A DNA stretch of 51,032 nucleotides from Bacteroidaceae bacterium (GCA_017469685.1 JAFUFW010000079.1:1-51032); one strand, 5' to 3'; counted from the first letter of the stretch, positions 1 to 9,137 are shown. Numbers and translations: made by a program. The notes: generated from the sequence alone by a model not told the origin.

Positions 1-1520
1 CCAACGGCTACGGTGAGTTGCGTGGCGTGGTTCGTCAGCAATAGGTTGCCGCCGTCAGCAGCAAAAGCCTTCAATGCATTAATGGTCTCGGACGAAGAGA
101 GCCCCCCGGGCAGGTTCTCCCAACCGCGCTCGATGCCTATGCGATCGCACATCACCCAGCACATGGGATTCTGCTCGATGTCAAGCTGGTCGATGGTAGC
201 AGGAGTGACGACGATGCCCTTGCCAGCGCTGACGTAGGTGCGCGTGAACCATTCTACTGCATCCTTCTCATCATCACTCTGTTCGTAGTCATTAGCAACG
301 AGCATGGCCACCTTCTGGTCGGCAGGCGTACCGACATAGCTGAGGCAGTTGGAAGTGAACTTCTCCAGCTGGTCCTGCTTCTCGTTGACACCACCGATGT
401 TCCACTCATAGGCTGCGAGACCTACGGCGAGGATACGACCAGCAAACGTTGTAGTGGGGTCGAAATCGACAATACCAGCGCAGCAGTAGTCGACAACGTG
501 GTTCCATGTGCCAAGGACGTGACTATTGGTCAGGTCTTCCCAAGCCTTGACGACATTGGGATTGGGTGCAAGACCGTATGCGTTGAGGTCCCACATGCAG
601 TTGTGGTCGCCCTTCACGCCAGCACCTTCAAAGCAGTAGATGCTGCGCTCATAGAGACCGCTGGTGAAAGTCATACCGCGATAGATGTCGTGGCCGCTGT
701 GGTCGTAGATCTGACCCTCAGCATTACCGATAACGGGTTGCGAGCCCCAGATATCATTGTTCTGACCGCCCTCGCCATTGCCATAGATGCCAGGAGCATA
801 GGCCTCAGCAATACGGCCAACGGCTACGGTGAGTTGCGTGGCGTGATTGGTCAGGAAGAGGTTGCCACCGTCCTCACAGAAAGCCTTGAGGGCGTTGATT
901 GTCTCGGCAGAAGCGAGACCTCCAGGCAGGTTCTGCCAACCGCGGTCGATGCCGACACGGTCGCACATTACCCAGCAAGCCGTCTGCTGTTCGTTGTCGA
1001 GCACGTCGATGGTAGCAGGGGTGACAAGCGTGCCCTTACCTTTGGCTACGTAGTTGGCTTGGAACCAAGCTACAGCGTCCTTCTCATCAGCGCTCTGCTC
1101 ATAGTCATCAGGCACGAGCATGGCAATCATGCCGGCACTCTTCTGTGCCTCATAGGCAATATTGAAACGAACGGTTTGCCCCTCGCTGACGCGACCATCG
1201 GCATAACGTGCCTTGACGGTGTAGGCGACATCGACGTTCGTAGGAGCCTTCTTGATGAGATAGCTGTTAACGACCTCATCTATATTGGTGACATCGGTAT
1301 TGTCCTTGATAATCTGCACACCCGACTGCCCAGCCATCGTGGGGTTGTCCCAGCGAAGGGTCACTTGGCGCGAGCCTTGCTGATTCTCGTAGACGAGGTT
1401 GCGTACGGCTTCGCTGTAGGTGGCTGCCTCGTACTCAAAATCTGAGCAGGAGCTAAGCAAAGCTCCACCCTCGAGCAAAGTCATCATTCCCAAAAGGAAT
1501 ATCCTAATATGCTTGTTCAT
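1..1520 (-). CDS. Surface lipoprotein with two DUF4960-like units, partial (C-terminus outside window)
   Basis: The minus-strand frame is open from an ATG at 1518-1520 to the left edge without a stop. The N-terminus MNKHIRIFLLGMM is followed by a hydrophobic stretch and a lipobox-like LLSSC, so a lipoprotein exported to the outer membrane is expected. A fibronectin-like segment (about residues 28-125) precedes a unit containing PDDYEQSADEKDAVAWF, CWVMCDRVGIDRGW and LTNHATQLTVAVGRIAEAY. A second, very similar unit (NDYEQSDDEKDAVEWF, CWVMCDRIGIERGW) follows and runs off the edge. I recognise this as DUF4960-like, a family I associate with SusE/F-position glycan-binding proteins of fructan loci; that link is from memory. 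It lies 80 nt downstream of susD in the same direction. Glycan binding is inferred from position. Confidence 0.75.
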   Translation of the reverse strand, partial: MNKHIRIFLLGMMTLLEGGALLSSCSDFEYEAATYSEAVRNLVYENQQGSRQVTLRWDNPTMAGQSGVQIIKDNTDVTNIDEVVNSYLIKKAPTNVDVAYTVKARYADGRVSEGQTVRFNIAYEAQKSAGMIAMLVPDDYEQSADEKDAVAWFQANYVAKGKGTLVTPATIDVLDNEQQTACWVMCDRVGIDRGWQNLPGGLASAETINALKAFCEDGGNLFLTNHATQLTVAVGRIAEAYAPGIYGNGEGGQNNDIWGSQPVIGNAEGQIYDHSGHDIYRGMTFTSGLYERSIYCFEGAGVKGDHNCMWDLNAYGLAPNPNVVKAWEDLTNSHVLGTWNHVVDYCCAGIVDFDPTTTFAGRILAVGLAAYEWNIGGVNEKQDQLEKFTSNCLSYVGTPADQKVAMLVANDYEQSDDEKDAVEWFTRTYVSAGKGIVVTPATIDQLDIEQNPMCWVMCDRIGIERGWENLPGGLSSSETINALKAFAADGGNLLLTNHATQLTVAV

Positions 1521-1554
1521 TGCAGTATTCTTTTTTGAAGTTATACTTGAATCA

Positions 1555-1591
1555 CCCCGCCCCCTCCCATCACTGACGGGAGGGGCTGGGG
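1555..1591 (-). repeat. GC-rich hairpin between susD-like gene and DUF4960-like gene
   Basis: CCCCGCCCCCTCCC and GGGAGGGGCTGGGG form arms that pair except for a 2-nt internal mismatch. It lies in the 80-nt spacer downstream of the SusD stop. It has no U-run on the operon strand, so it is more likely an mRNA-stabilising or processing hairpin that sets the SusD to lipoprotein ratio than a full terminator (inference). Confidence 0.55.
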
Positions 1592-1600
1592 GTTGGTCTA

Positions 1601-3295
1601 TTATTTGTAAAGTCCGTTGCTATTGTCAACCTCATCAATGTGGATGGGGAGGAAAATCTCGTTCTCTGTGATGCTTCGGCCATTATAGTATGGACGAATG
1701 GCTGCCTCTTCGCTCATGTAGGTATTGATGGTACGAAGAAGGTAGTCGGTGCCCCAGCGAACGAGGTCAAACCAACGGTTGCCCTCGAGGGCCAGTTCCA
1801 GACGGCGTTCGAAGCGAACAGCCATACGTGCGCGCTCCTTTGTCCAATAGAGGTTGCCGTCCCAGTCGGTGGGATAGAGCCCTACATAGTAGTCGGCCTT
1901 TCCGGGGTCGAGATCTACGGGCGAATAGCTGCCGTCGACACTGTTGGCAGCGCGTTGCCTAATCTGGTTCACCAGATCACGAGCCTCGACGAGACCCTCG
2001 TCCGTTGCGGCGTTGGTGCCTGAGGCGAGCTCAACGAGTGCCTCAGCCTTCAAGAGCAGGATGTCGGCATAGCGGATGAACATATAGTTGAGCGAGTTAG
2101 CGCCCCATGGCCATGCAGCCAAGGCATCCTCTGGAGCAGGCCAGGCTTTCTTGTTTGAAAACTCTCCGTAGACATCGTATGCGCGGCACCAGCCCTCGGT
2201 GTAAGTGTGCCCACGCCAGGGGAAACCGATGCGACCGACGGTGAAGTCGAGACGCGGGTCGAGGGTTCCGTCGTAGTCCTCTGTGACGTTGACCTTGTTG
2301 AAGGTGCCGTCCAAGAGCGGAAGGCCGTTAGCGGGGTCGGTGCGGAAGGCATTGACAAGGTTCTGCGAGCCGTAGAAGAAGTCGTCGCCTGTGCCATAGA
2401 GGTTGCCATCAGAGTAGGTGCAGTTGAGCAGGTTGCACCAGTTGATGTGAGCGTTGTCGTTAGCCGTGGAGCACTGCAAGGCAAAGATGCTCTCCGAACC
2501 GTTATTGAAGGCAGTCTTGGATATATCGCCAAAATTCTGGAATAGGCTGTACTGACCGCTCTTAATGACGGCGTCGGCATAATTCTTAACGTCCTCCCAA
2601 GAGCTGGTGAAGGCGCACACCTTAGCCATGATGGCCTGAGCTGTCGTGCGGGTGATGCGGCCGGCTGCGCTTTTCTGTGCAGGCAGCACGTCGATAGCCT
2701 CGCGAAGGTCGGTCTTGATGAACTCAAAGATCTGGTCGCGAGTGTACTCGGTGTTACTCTTAGTGTTGACATCATCACCCTCGGTAAAATAGGGGATGCG
2801 CTCGAAGATTCGGATGAGGTCGAAATAGTACCAGGCACGGAGCGTCTTCAGCTCGCCCATGAGCTGTTCGGCGGTCGAGAGGCCGCTCGTCTGCTGAAGC
2901 GCCAGCATGGCGTTGTGCACGCGACTGATAGCATAATAGTTGTTCTGCCATTTGTTCAGACAGCTGATGTTGTCGCTGTTGATTTCGCTGACTTCGAGCA
3001 GGTGGATATTTTCTTCCATACCCGTGCCGCCACCGCCTTTGTAGGCATCATCGGAGCGGACATCGAAGATCCAATTGGTAGAGGGGCCTGCGAAGGCCTC
3101 GTTGTTGCCGTAGAAGTGAGCCTCAAGGCCGGCATATGCTGAAGCCAGAAGACCTTCGACGGAACTCTCGTCAAGTTGCTCGGCGGTGAACTGCCCCTGC
3201 GGAACGGTGTCGAGAAGGTCGTTGCAGGAGCTTAGTGTTACCACAAAACAGCAACCAACGCAACCGAGAGAGAAAAGCTTATGTATTGTTTTCAT
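1601..3295 (-). CDS. SusD/RagB family nutrient-binding outer membrane lipoprotein
   Basis: The 564-residue protein has a signal peptide ending in a lipobox (TLSSC, Cys24) followed by NDLLDTVPQGQFTAEQL, the usual opening of SusD proteins. The body carries the family's alpha-helical TPR-like segments (LMGELKTLRAWYYFDLIR) and the C-terminal RFERRLELALEGNRWFDLVRWG motif. SusD proteins cap the SusC barrel and hold the glycan at the cell surface. The gene lies 37 nt downstream of the susC-like gene and is almost certainly cotranscribed with it. Length is normal for the family. The substrate is not visible from SusD alone; fructan is inferred from the neighbouring regulator and DUF4960-like lipoprotein. 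Confidence 0.95.
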   Translation of the reverse strand: MKTIHKLFSLGCVGCCFVVTLSSCNDLLDTVPQGQFTAEQLDESSVEGLLASAYAGLEAHFYGNNEAFAGPSTNWIFDVRSDDAYKGGGGTGMEENIHLLEVSEINSDNISCLNKWQNNYYAISRVHNAMLALQQTSGLSTAEQLMGELKTLRAWYYFDLIRIFERIPYFTEGDDVNTKSNTEYTRDQIFEFIKTDLREAIDVLPAQKSAAGRITRTTAQAIMAKVCAFTSSWEDVKNYADAVIKSGQYSLFQNFGDISKTAFNNGSESIFALQCSTANDNAHINWCNLLNCTYSDGNLYGTGDDFFYGSQNLVNAFRTDPANGLPLLDGTFNKVNVTEDYDGTLDPRLDFTVGRIGFPWRGHTYTEGWCRAYDVYGEFSNKKAWPAPEDALAAWPWGANSLNYMFIRYADILLLKAEALVELASGTNAATDEGLVEARDLVNQIRQRAANSVDGSYSPVDLDPGKADYYVGLYPTDWDGNLYWTKERARMAVRFERRLELALEGNRWFDLVRWGTDYLLRTINTYMSEEAAIRPYYNGRSITENEIFLPIHIDEVDNSNGLYK

Positions 3296-3332
3296 AAGAG
3301 TTCAATTGATAATAATAATTATGAATTGTGAA

Positions 3333-6300
3333 TTAGAATGAGAGATTCACGCCCACGGAGAAAGTTCTTGCACGGGGATAGGGACCATTGTCGATGCGTG
3401 CGCCGTAGGCTGCGAGAGGCACTTCGGGGTCGAGACCTTTGTATCCTGTAATTGTGAATACGTTGTCGACCTGAGCGTAGGCGTTGAGGCCGCTGATGCC
3501 TGCCTTTGCCATCCATGGCTGACCGTCGAAACGATAAGCCAGCTTCAGGTACTTACACTTCATGTACGATCCATCCTCCATAAAATAGGTGCTCATTCGA
3601 GTCTCATTATTGTCGTCTGTAGTCGTGAGAGCAGGAATCGAGGCGCCCGTGTTCTGGGGTGTCCAAGCGTTGAGGACATCGGCCCCACGATTGGTATAGA
3701 AGTTGCCATAGGTCATGAACTCCAGCTGCTTGCGCGTACCATTGTAGATGTCGAAACCGAACTCTCCAGAGAAGAAAGCAGAGAGCGTCCAGTTCTTGTA
3801 CGAAGCTGAGAGATTCAAGCCAAGGCCAAAGTCGGGATTGGGATCGCCGATGATGCATCGGTCGTCCTCGTTGACGATGCCGTCGCCCGTAATGTCGCGA
3901 TAGCGCAGACGGCCCTCTGCCTTACCCTCTTGCATAGCTGCGTTGCTGACCTGGTCGGCATTCTGGAAGATGCCGTCGCAAACATAGCCGTAGTAGACTC
4001 CCATCGGCTGACCTTCAATCAGACGCCAGTCGCCACCGATGACGGCCACCTCGTCGTTCAGCTTCACGAGTTTGTTTCGGTACATCGAGAAATTGAGGTT
4101 GCCTTCCCAGGAGAAGTCGCCGTACTTGGGCGAGTGGTAGCCTACGTTGGCCTCGAAGCCGTGGTTCTTCATAGTGCCGGTGTTCATGAACTTAGCAGCG
4201 TTCTCACCAGCTACAGAGAGCACGGGGGGCACGGTGATCATATCCTTGGTGTTCTTCCAGTAGTAGTCAAGGGTGAGGTTTACGGAACCGCCGAAGAGGT
4301 ATGCATCAATACCGATATTGGTCTGCGTCGTGGTTTCCCACTTCAGGTTAGGGTTACCCGTCGTGAGCACCTTGATGCCGCTGACGGTATTCGTGCCTGT
4401 ACCGTTGAGGTCGTAAGCGCCATTGCCGATGTCATATATATATGTAGAGAAGGCAGCATAGTTGTTGCTGATTGCGGAGTTACCGTTCTGTCCCCAGGCT
4501 GCACGGATCTTCACGTTCTCGACGTAGTCGTTCTGCGGCCAGAACTTCTCCTCGCTGATTCGCCAAGCGCCGGAGAAAGCGGGGAAAATGCCCGAATTGC
4601 TGTCCTTGCCCAGACGTGAGGTCGCATCGCGACGCAGGGTTGCGCTGAGCAGGTAGCGGTCGGCGAAGTTGTAGTCGATCTTGCCGAAGAGTGAGAAGAG
4701 CGCCCATTCCTGCTTGCCGCCGCCATTGCCTGCAATGACGGAGCCTGAGCCAATCTGCATATAATCAGCATCCTCGAAAGCATATCCCTTGCGCAATGCT
4801 GAGATATCCTCGAAGACATACTTTATGGCTTCAGAACCAACGAGTGCATTGAAGTGGTGGTTCTCGCCAATGTTGAAGAGGTAGTTGGCGGTATTGGTCC
4901 AGGTCCACGTGTCGCCTTGTCCGTATGCCCGGCTGACAGCGCGGTTGTTCGTGTCGTCGGTGGCGCGTACGTTGCGGGTCAGCGTCTTGTTGAGATACTG
5001 CAGGTGCTCAACGCCAACGTTGCTCTTAAGTGTCAGTCCTTTGACAGGCATAATCTCTAAAAAAGCGTTGCCGAAGATGCGCCATGAGGAATTAGAGTTG
5101 TCGCGGGCGTTGTAGAGCGTCTGCACGGGATTGTCGATGTCTGAGCCTAGCATTGCCACGGCATCAGCGAAGACGCCGGGAGCCGAATAGACGGGCATAG
5201 CGGGATGCTGACGCATGGCCGAATAGGGAATGCCACGATCGTCGCTGGTGGCTGCTCCGCGGTCGTCCCACTTAGCAATCATCAGGTTCTCACCTACGCG
5301 GATGTACTTGTTAAAGTTATAAGTGGAGTTGACGCGAGCAGAGATGCGCTTGTAGAACGTCTCGTCCATCAGACCGTCCTGATTGACATAATTGGCTGAG
5401 AAGAGGTACGAGCCCTTGTCGCTGGCGTTGCTGATGCTTGCCGAGAGGTTGTGTGTCCAAGCAGAACTATAGACTTGCTTCTGCCAGTCGGTGTTGGCCG
5501 TGGCGATGCCTGCCACGTTGTCCACGAGCTGAGGGGCAGCGCCTGTGCCATAGAGTCCTGCGGCAGCAATGGGCGAGATACCATCGTTGGCGGCAGCCTG
5601 CCAGTAGGCCTGTCCCCACTGGTCGGCGGAGAGCATGTTGAACGTGCGTGCCACAGTCTGCACAGCAGCATTGTAATTGACGTTGATTGCCATCTTGCCT
5701 TCCTTGCCTTTCTTGGTGGTGATGATGATGACGCCGTTAGCAGCGCGGCTACCGTAGATGCTGGCAGAAGATGCGTCCTTCAACACCTGAATGGATTCGA
5801 TGTCGGCAGCGTTCAGCGAGTTGAGGTTCTCGTTGGTGGCTACACCATCGATAACGTAGAGTGGGTTTGTAGCGTTGACCGTACTCATACCGCGCACGCG
5901 GATGCTACTGCCGCCACCGCCAGGAGCTGCATCGGTGACAATGTCCACGCCAGCCAGTTTTCCCTGCATGGAGTTCAGCACGTTGGGATCGCTCTCGCTC
6001 ATCGGGGCTTTCATGTCCATCACGGCTACAGCGCCGGTCAAGTCTGCCTTGCGCTGAACTTGATAGCCCACGACTACAAGTTCGTTCATGTCGGCGACAT
6101 TCTCGCCCATGGTGACTGTCATGCCGTCCTTGGCAATGACCTCCTGGGTCTCAAAGCCCATGAATGAGAACACCAACGTGGCACCTTTGGAAACCTTCAG
6201 TGTGAACTGACCATCCATATCGGTCAGCGTGCCATTGCTCTCGTTGCCTTTTTCTTTCACCGTTGCACCGGGCAGTCCCTCTTTGAGGTCGTCGAGCACG

Positions 6301-6389
6301 GTGCCGTGGATGTCTACTTGCTGCGCCCACAGCGAGGTGCCAGCAAGAATGAGCGCGAGGCTCATCAACAATCGTCTTAGCTTTTGCAT
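3333..6389 (-). CDS. SusC/RagA family TonB-linked outer membrane transporter
   Basis: A 1018-residue protein with a signal peptide (MQKLRRLLMSLALILAGTS...) cleaved near AWAQ-like LWAQ. A carboxypeptidase-D-like domain follows (about 25-110, VDIHGTVLDDLKEGLPGATV), then the TonB-box/plug region (VVVGYQVQRKADLTGAV, plug to about 230, with IRVRGMSTVNATNPLYVIDG). The remainder is a long C-terminal beta-barrel ending in an aromatic residue (GVNLSF), as needed for outer membrane assembly. It imports glycan oligosaccharides into the periplasm using TonB energy. It is the first gene of the operon, with a -7 box at 6440-6447 and a large palindrome upstream. Full length for the family. Confidence 0.97.
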   Translation of the reverse strand: MQKLRRLLMSLALILAGTSLWAQQVDIHGTVLDDLKEGLPGATVKEKGNESNGTLTDMDGQFTLKVSKGATLVFSFMGFETQEVIAKDGMTVTMGENVADMNELVVVGYQVQRKADLTGAVAVMDMKAPMSESDPNVLNSMQGKLAGVDIVTDAAPGGGGSSIRVRGMSTVNATNPLYVIDGVATNENLNSLNAADIESIQVLKDASSASIYGSRAANGVIIITTKKGKEGKMAINVNYNAAVQTVARTFNMLSADQWGQAYWQAAANDGISPIAAAGLYGTGAAPQLVDNVAGIATANTDWQKQVYSSAWTHNLSASISNASDKGSYLFSANYVNQDGLMDETFYKRISARVNSTYNFNKYIRVGENLMIAKWDDRGAATSDDRGIPYSAMRQHPAMPVYSAPGVFADAVAMLGSDIDNPVQTLYNARDNSNSSWRIFGNAFLEIMPVKGLTLKSNVGVEHLQYLNKTLTRNVRATDDTNNRAVSRAYGQGDTWTWTNTANYLFNIGENHHFNALVGSEAIKYVFEDISALRKGYAFEDADYMQIGSGSVIAGNGGGKQEWALFSLFGKIDYNFADRYLLSATLRRDATSRLGKDSNSGIFPAFSGAWRISEEKFWPQNDYVENVKIRAAWGQNGNSAISNNYAAFSTYIYDIGNGAYDLNGTGTNTVSGIKVLTTGNPNLKWETTTQTNIGIDAYLFGGSVNLTLDYYWKNTKDMITVPPVLSVAGENAAKFMNTGTMKNHGFEANVGYHSPKYGDFSWEGNLNFSMYRNKLVKLNDEVAVIGGDWRLIEGQPMGVYYGYVCDGIFQNADQVSNAAMQEGKAEGRLRYRDITGDGIVNEDDRCIIGDPNPDFGLGLNLSASYKNWTLSAFFSGEFGFDIYNGTRKQLEFMTYGNFYTNRGADVLNAWTPQNTGASIPALTTTDDNNETRMSTYFMEDGSYMKCKYLKLAYRFDGQPWMAKAGISGLNAYAQVDNVFTITGYKGLDPEVPLAAYGARIDNGPYPRARTFSVGVNLSF

Positions 6390-6439
6390 TGTTGTTAGGT
6401 TAATAAGTGAATGATTTGAAGTTTTGCTGGCACAAAGGT

Positions 6440-6447
6440 CAAAACTA
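6440..6447 (-). promoter_or_regulatory. Bacteroidetes -7 promoter element of the susC operon
   Basis: On the minus strand this reads TAGTTTTG, matching the TAnnTTTG consensus, about 51 nt upstream of the susC start codon. No convincing -33 box is seen, as expected for an activator-dependent promoter; the palindrome at 6469-6529 begins where a -33 element would lie. Confidence 0.6.
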
Positions 6448-6468
6448 TTATTATAAAGGTATTAAAAG

Positions 6469-6529
6469 AATCGTTCATCCCCTTGAAGATTTGTTACGAT
6501 GCAACAAATTTACAAAGGAATGAACGATT
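6469..6529. promoter_or_regulatory. 61-bp nested palindrome, probable operator of the AraC-type PUL regulator
   Basis: Outer arms AATCGTTCAT (6469-6478) and ATGAACGATT (6520-6529), and inner arms ATTTGTT (6489-6495) and AACAAAT (6503-6509), are both perfect and share the same symmetry centre at 6499. The element lies in the 195-bp gap between the regulator gene and susC, directly upstream of the susC -7 box. Dimeric AraC-type activators bind repeated half-sites in this position, so it is inferred to be the binding site of the 6585-8201 product. Confidence 0.7.
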
Positions 6530-6584
6530 TTCAATCTTCCTCTTTTCCCGCTCTATCTAACTTTTTTCTCTTTCAATGACAGCC

Positions 6585-8201
6585 TCAACCCTTCCCCCGC
6601 ACTTCGCCAGGCACTATTCCAAACTCGTCCTTAAAGCATTTGGTAAAATAAGCCGGAGCAGAGAAGCCTACGGCATAAGCCACTTCCGACACCGTCTTGT
6701 CGGTAGTAATCAAGAGCTGGTAGCCTCTGTTGAGGCGTGCCGAGCGCAGGAGCTCCACAGGGGAATTGCCTGTAATCATCTTCACCTTCCGATAAAGCTG
6801 CACACGGCTGAGATTCATGGCTGCCGCCAAATCCTCTACGCTCAGCTCGCTGTCCGTCATCCGGCGCTCAACAATCTCCCGGAAGCGGGAAATGAACAGA
6901 GAATGCTCAGCTTTATAGCTCGGCGCACAGCTCGCCTCCTCAGCTTCAGTCACAACCTCCACCGTATTCTCTGCCTTCTCTGTATCCTCTGGGCGAACAT
7001 TCAGGTTCCATAAGTTGTTGAGAACACGCTCCCGGCGAATGTTCATCTGGCCACGATGATAAAGATAGAATAGGAGTAAAGCTATGAACAGCAGCACGAC
7101 AAGGCCACAAGCGAGCGCCATCAACGTGCGCTGTGCAGAGAGCTGTTCCAGATAGCCACTCGCCATCTCTTGCAAGCGCTCCAAGCGCTGCGAACGTCGC
7201 ACCACCTCCTCACCCTCCAGGTAGAGGACATTGGCGTTCTCTTTAGTGACGAGAGCCGAGGTGAGCATCGTCTCCTTCTCGTAAGGTCTGCCCTCGAGTA
7301 TGTCGAGGGCCAACTGCAACAGGAGGTCGCCTCGTGTGGGGTATATATACGAGGCTGTCAGAAGAGAGTCACGCACTTGCAAGATGCCGCCATCAATGCC
7401 GGGCAGGCCATCAATACCGCAGAAGAGTGGCAGCGGCATGGCGGAGCGTTCTTTGCCTCCGGCTTCATCAAACGCACGGCGGGCCCCCATTGCCGTTCGG
7501 TCGTTATGCCCGAAGACTACATCAACGGATACTGACGGGTGACCTTTCAGGTACGCCTCCACTTCTTTGTAAGCCCGTTCCTCGGTCCAGTCGCCTTGCA
7601 GCGAAGCAACCACCTGTATCTGTGGATAGCGCTCTATGGCATTACGAAAGCCGCGATGGCGCTCGTCGGCAGGCGATGATCCTTTCAGTCCCATAATCTC
7701 CATCACCTTACCCTTGCCTCCGAGCCTCGAGGCAATATACTCTCCCATCTGCTGCCCCATGGCATAGTTGTCTGCACTAACGAAAGCGGTATATTTACGT
7801 GAATCAGTCTTGCGCTCAAAGACTATGACAGGTATGCCGCGATCGTACGCTCCATCTATGGCTGATGAGACGCTTTGCAGCTGATTAGGAGCCACAATAA
7901 GCAGGTCTATGCCACTATCAACAAGGCTGTCTATTTGAGCAATCTGAAGACCGCTGTCGTCGTGAGCCGTCGCAAAACTCAGTCTGACGCCCTCATGGAG
8001 GCTCGCCTCCATCTTCATCTCGGCGTTCTGCCAGTCACGCCAGATATCTTCGGAACATTGAGATACGCCGATGTAATACCGAGTTCTGCCACGATGACAA
8101 CTGCTCAAGAGCAGCAGGACTGCGACAAGGGCCATAATCAAACCGCCTTGCCGACTTAGTGAAGCTATATTACCGGCTATGACGTTATACTTTTTTTTCA
8201 T
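6585..8201 (-). CDS. Membrane-spanning PUL regulator: periplasmic sugar-binding domain fused to AraC-type DNA-binding domain
   Basis: The protein has about 538 residues from the ATG at 8199-8201. The frame is open further upstream, but a -7 box at 8261-8268 places transcription start downstream of the longer start. An N-terminal signal/lipobox-like segment (LLLLSSC, Cys35) leads into a type 1 periplasmic-binding fold (about 40-310; YYIGVSQCS, IDLLIVAPNQ, YTAFVSADNYAMG, VFGHNDRTAMGA). A membrane segment (about 358-380) and a C-terminal AraC helix-turn-helix pair (about 430-535; SVEDLAAAMNLSRVQLYRKV, VSEVAYAVGFSAPAYFTKCF) follow. The sensor resembles that of the hybrid two-component fructose sensor BT1754, but the kinase and receiver modules are absent. 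It would sense sugar in the periplasm and switch on the divergently spaced susC operon directly (inference). Confidence 0.85.
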   Translation of the reverse strand: MKKKYNVIAGNIASLSRQGGLIMALVAVLLLLSSCHRGRTRYYIGVSQCSEDIWRDWQNAEMKMEASLHEGVRLSFATAHDDSGLQIAQIDSLVDSGIDLLIVAPNQLQSVSSAIDGAYDRGIPVIVFERKTDSRKYTAFVSADNYAMGQQMGEYIASRLGGKGKVMEIMGLKGSSPADERHRGFRNAIERYPQIQVVASLQGDWTEERAYKEVEAYLKGHPSVSVDVVFGHNDRTAMGARRAFDEAGGKERSAMPLPLFCGIDGLPGIDGGILQVRDSLLTASYIYPTRGDLLLQLALDILEGRPYEKETMLTSALVTKENANVLYLEGEEVVRRSQRLERLQEMASGYLEQLSAQRTLMALACGLVVLLFIALLLFYLYHRGQMNIRRERVLNNLWNLNVRPEDTEKAENTVEVVTEAEEASCAPSYKAEHSLFISRFREIVERRMTDSELSVEDLAAAMNLSRVQLYRKVKMITGNSPVELLRSARLNRGYQLLITTDKTVSEVAYAVGFSAPAYFTKCFKDEFGIVPGEVRGKG

Positions 8202-8260
8202 AAAGGTATGCGCGCGTATATTAAGGGCGTAAGACTGTATCTGCGGACTTAATCCCTGCG

Positions 8261-8268
8261 CAAAGATA
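8261..8268 (-). promoter_or_regulatory. -7 promoter element of the PUL regulator gene
   Basis: Minus-strand TATCTTTG, matching TAnnTTTG. It predicts a leader of about 50 nt to the ATG at 8201 and is what decides the choice of that start. Confidence 0.65.
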
Positions 8269-8374
8269 CGAAAAAAAGTGAATGACAAGCGAAAGAAAGT
8301 ATAATAATTAGTTAAAATTACATAACAAATCGCTCTTTTTGGCCGCATGCCACTTCATATTAAACAATTCCCTT

Positions 8375-8382
8375 TACCTTTG
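8375..8382 (+). promoter_or_regulatory. -7 promoter element upstream of the 8436 gene
   Basis: TACCTTTG matches TAnnTTTG, about 54 nt before the ATG at 8436. It likely drives both 8436-9053 and 9138-11294. Confidence 0.6.
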
Positions 8383-8435
8383 TCACGTTAACACGACAGT
8401 AACGATAACTTTCTAACAATACCTACTCATCATTC

Positions 8436-9053
8436 ATGAAAAGAATCCTATCACCTCTGCTGACTTTAGCAGTGTTTCTCCAATGGTGTCCGCTTGTTAC
8501 GCTCGCGCAGAGGAAGGCCTCGAGAGCTCAGGGCGAGCCCGCAGCTGCAGCTGCTCAGGAGAAAACAATGGACGTCCAGAAGAAGGACGGAACCACGGTC
8601 CGGACACGTTTGGCCGAGCTCAAGCAAATCAGCTTTCTCGCTGCTGATGCCGGCGATCAAGGCTTGCTGATAAGGACTCTCGGCGGCGACGTGGCTACAG
8701 TCCTCTTCGAGGCAAACCCCGTAGTGACGGTAGCAGGCGGCAAGCTCAGTGTAAGGTCAGACAGCGCTGATGCCTTGGAACTTGAATTAACAGACATCGC
8801 CGAGATTCTGTTCGGCCAAGCGGACGCCACAGCCATCAGTCAACCCAAAAGCTTTGCCCTCGTAGTGCAATACGGCTGCGCCCTCCTTCGCAACATTCCT
8901 GATGGCATCACCCCGCGCGTCTACACTCTCGACGGACGCAGCATTCCCACTCCTGCCATTCGTGGACGTGAACTGCGCCTGAGCCGTAGCGCCCTTGGAA
9001 AGGGAGTCTTCATCGTGAAAGTCGGGACCTTCTCGACAAAGATAAAACTTTAA
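8436..9053 (+). CDS. Exported protein with type IX-like C-terminal tail, function unknown
   Basis: A 205-residue protein with an N-terminal signal peptide (MKRILSPLLTLAVFLQWCPL...). It contains two short related segments, MDVQKKDGTTVRTRLAELKQISF and a later GGKLSVRSDSADALELELTDIAEILF, which look like a small repeated beta unit. The C-terminus (VYTLDGRSI ... GKGVFIVKVGTFSTKIKL) has the form of the type IX secretion sorting domain seen in Bacteroidota. The first segment resembles the N-terminus of the next gene's product (GADIRTDVSEVQRITF). The two genes are 84 nt apart and probably cotranscribed. I cannot assign a function; a surface or secreted accessory role is a guess. Confidence 0.7.
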   Translation: MKRILSPLLTLAVFLQWCPLVTLAQRKASRAQGEPAAAAAQEKTMDVQKKDGTTVRTRLAELKQISFLAADAGDQGLLIRTLGGDVATVLFEANPVVTVAGGKLSVRSDSADALELELTDIAEILFGQADATAISQPKSFALVVQYGCALLRNIPDGITPRVYTLDGRSIPTPAIRGRELRLSRSALGKGVFIVKVGTFSTKIKL

Positions 9054-9137
9054 ACACTGAACACAACCTCACATCCGCGTTCTGCCATCTGCAGTTATCC
9101 CGCAGAGCCTCAATGAACCGACAAACCTCATAACCTT

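Noticed and set aside
498-1445. Long plus-strand open frame opposite the DUF4960-like gene
   Set aside because: It is the complement of a well-supported lipoprotein gene; its protein has no recognisable features and starts nowhere near a promoter.
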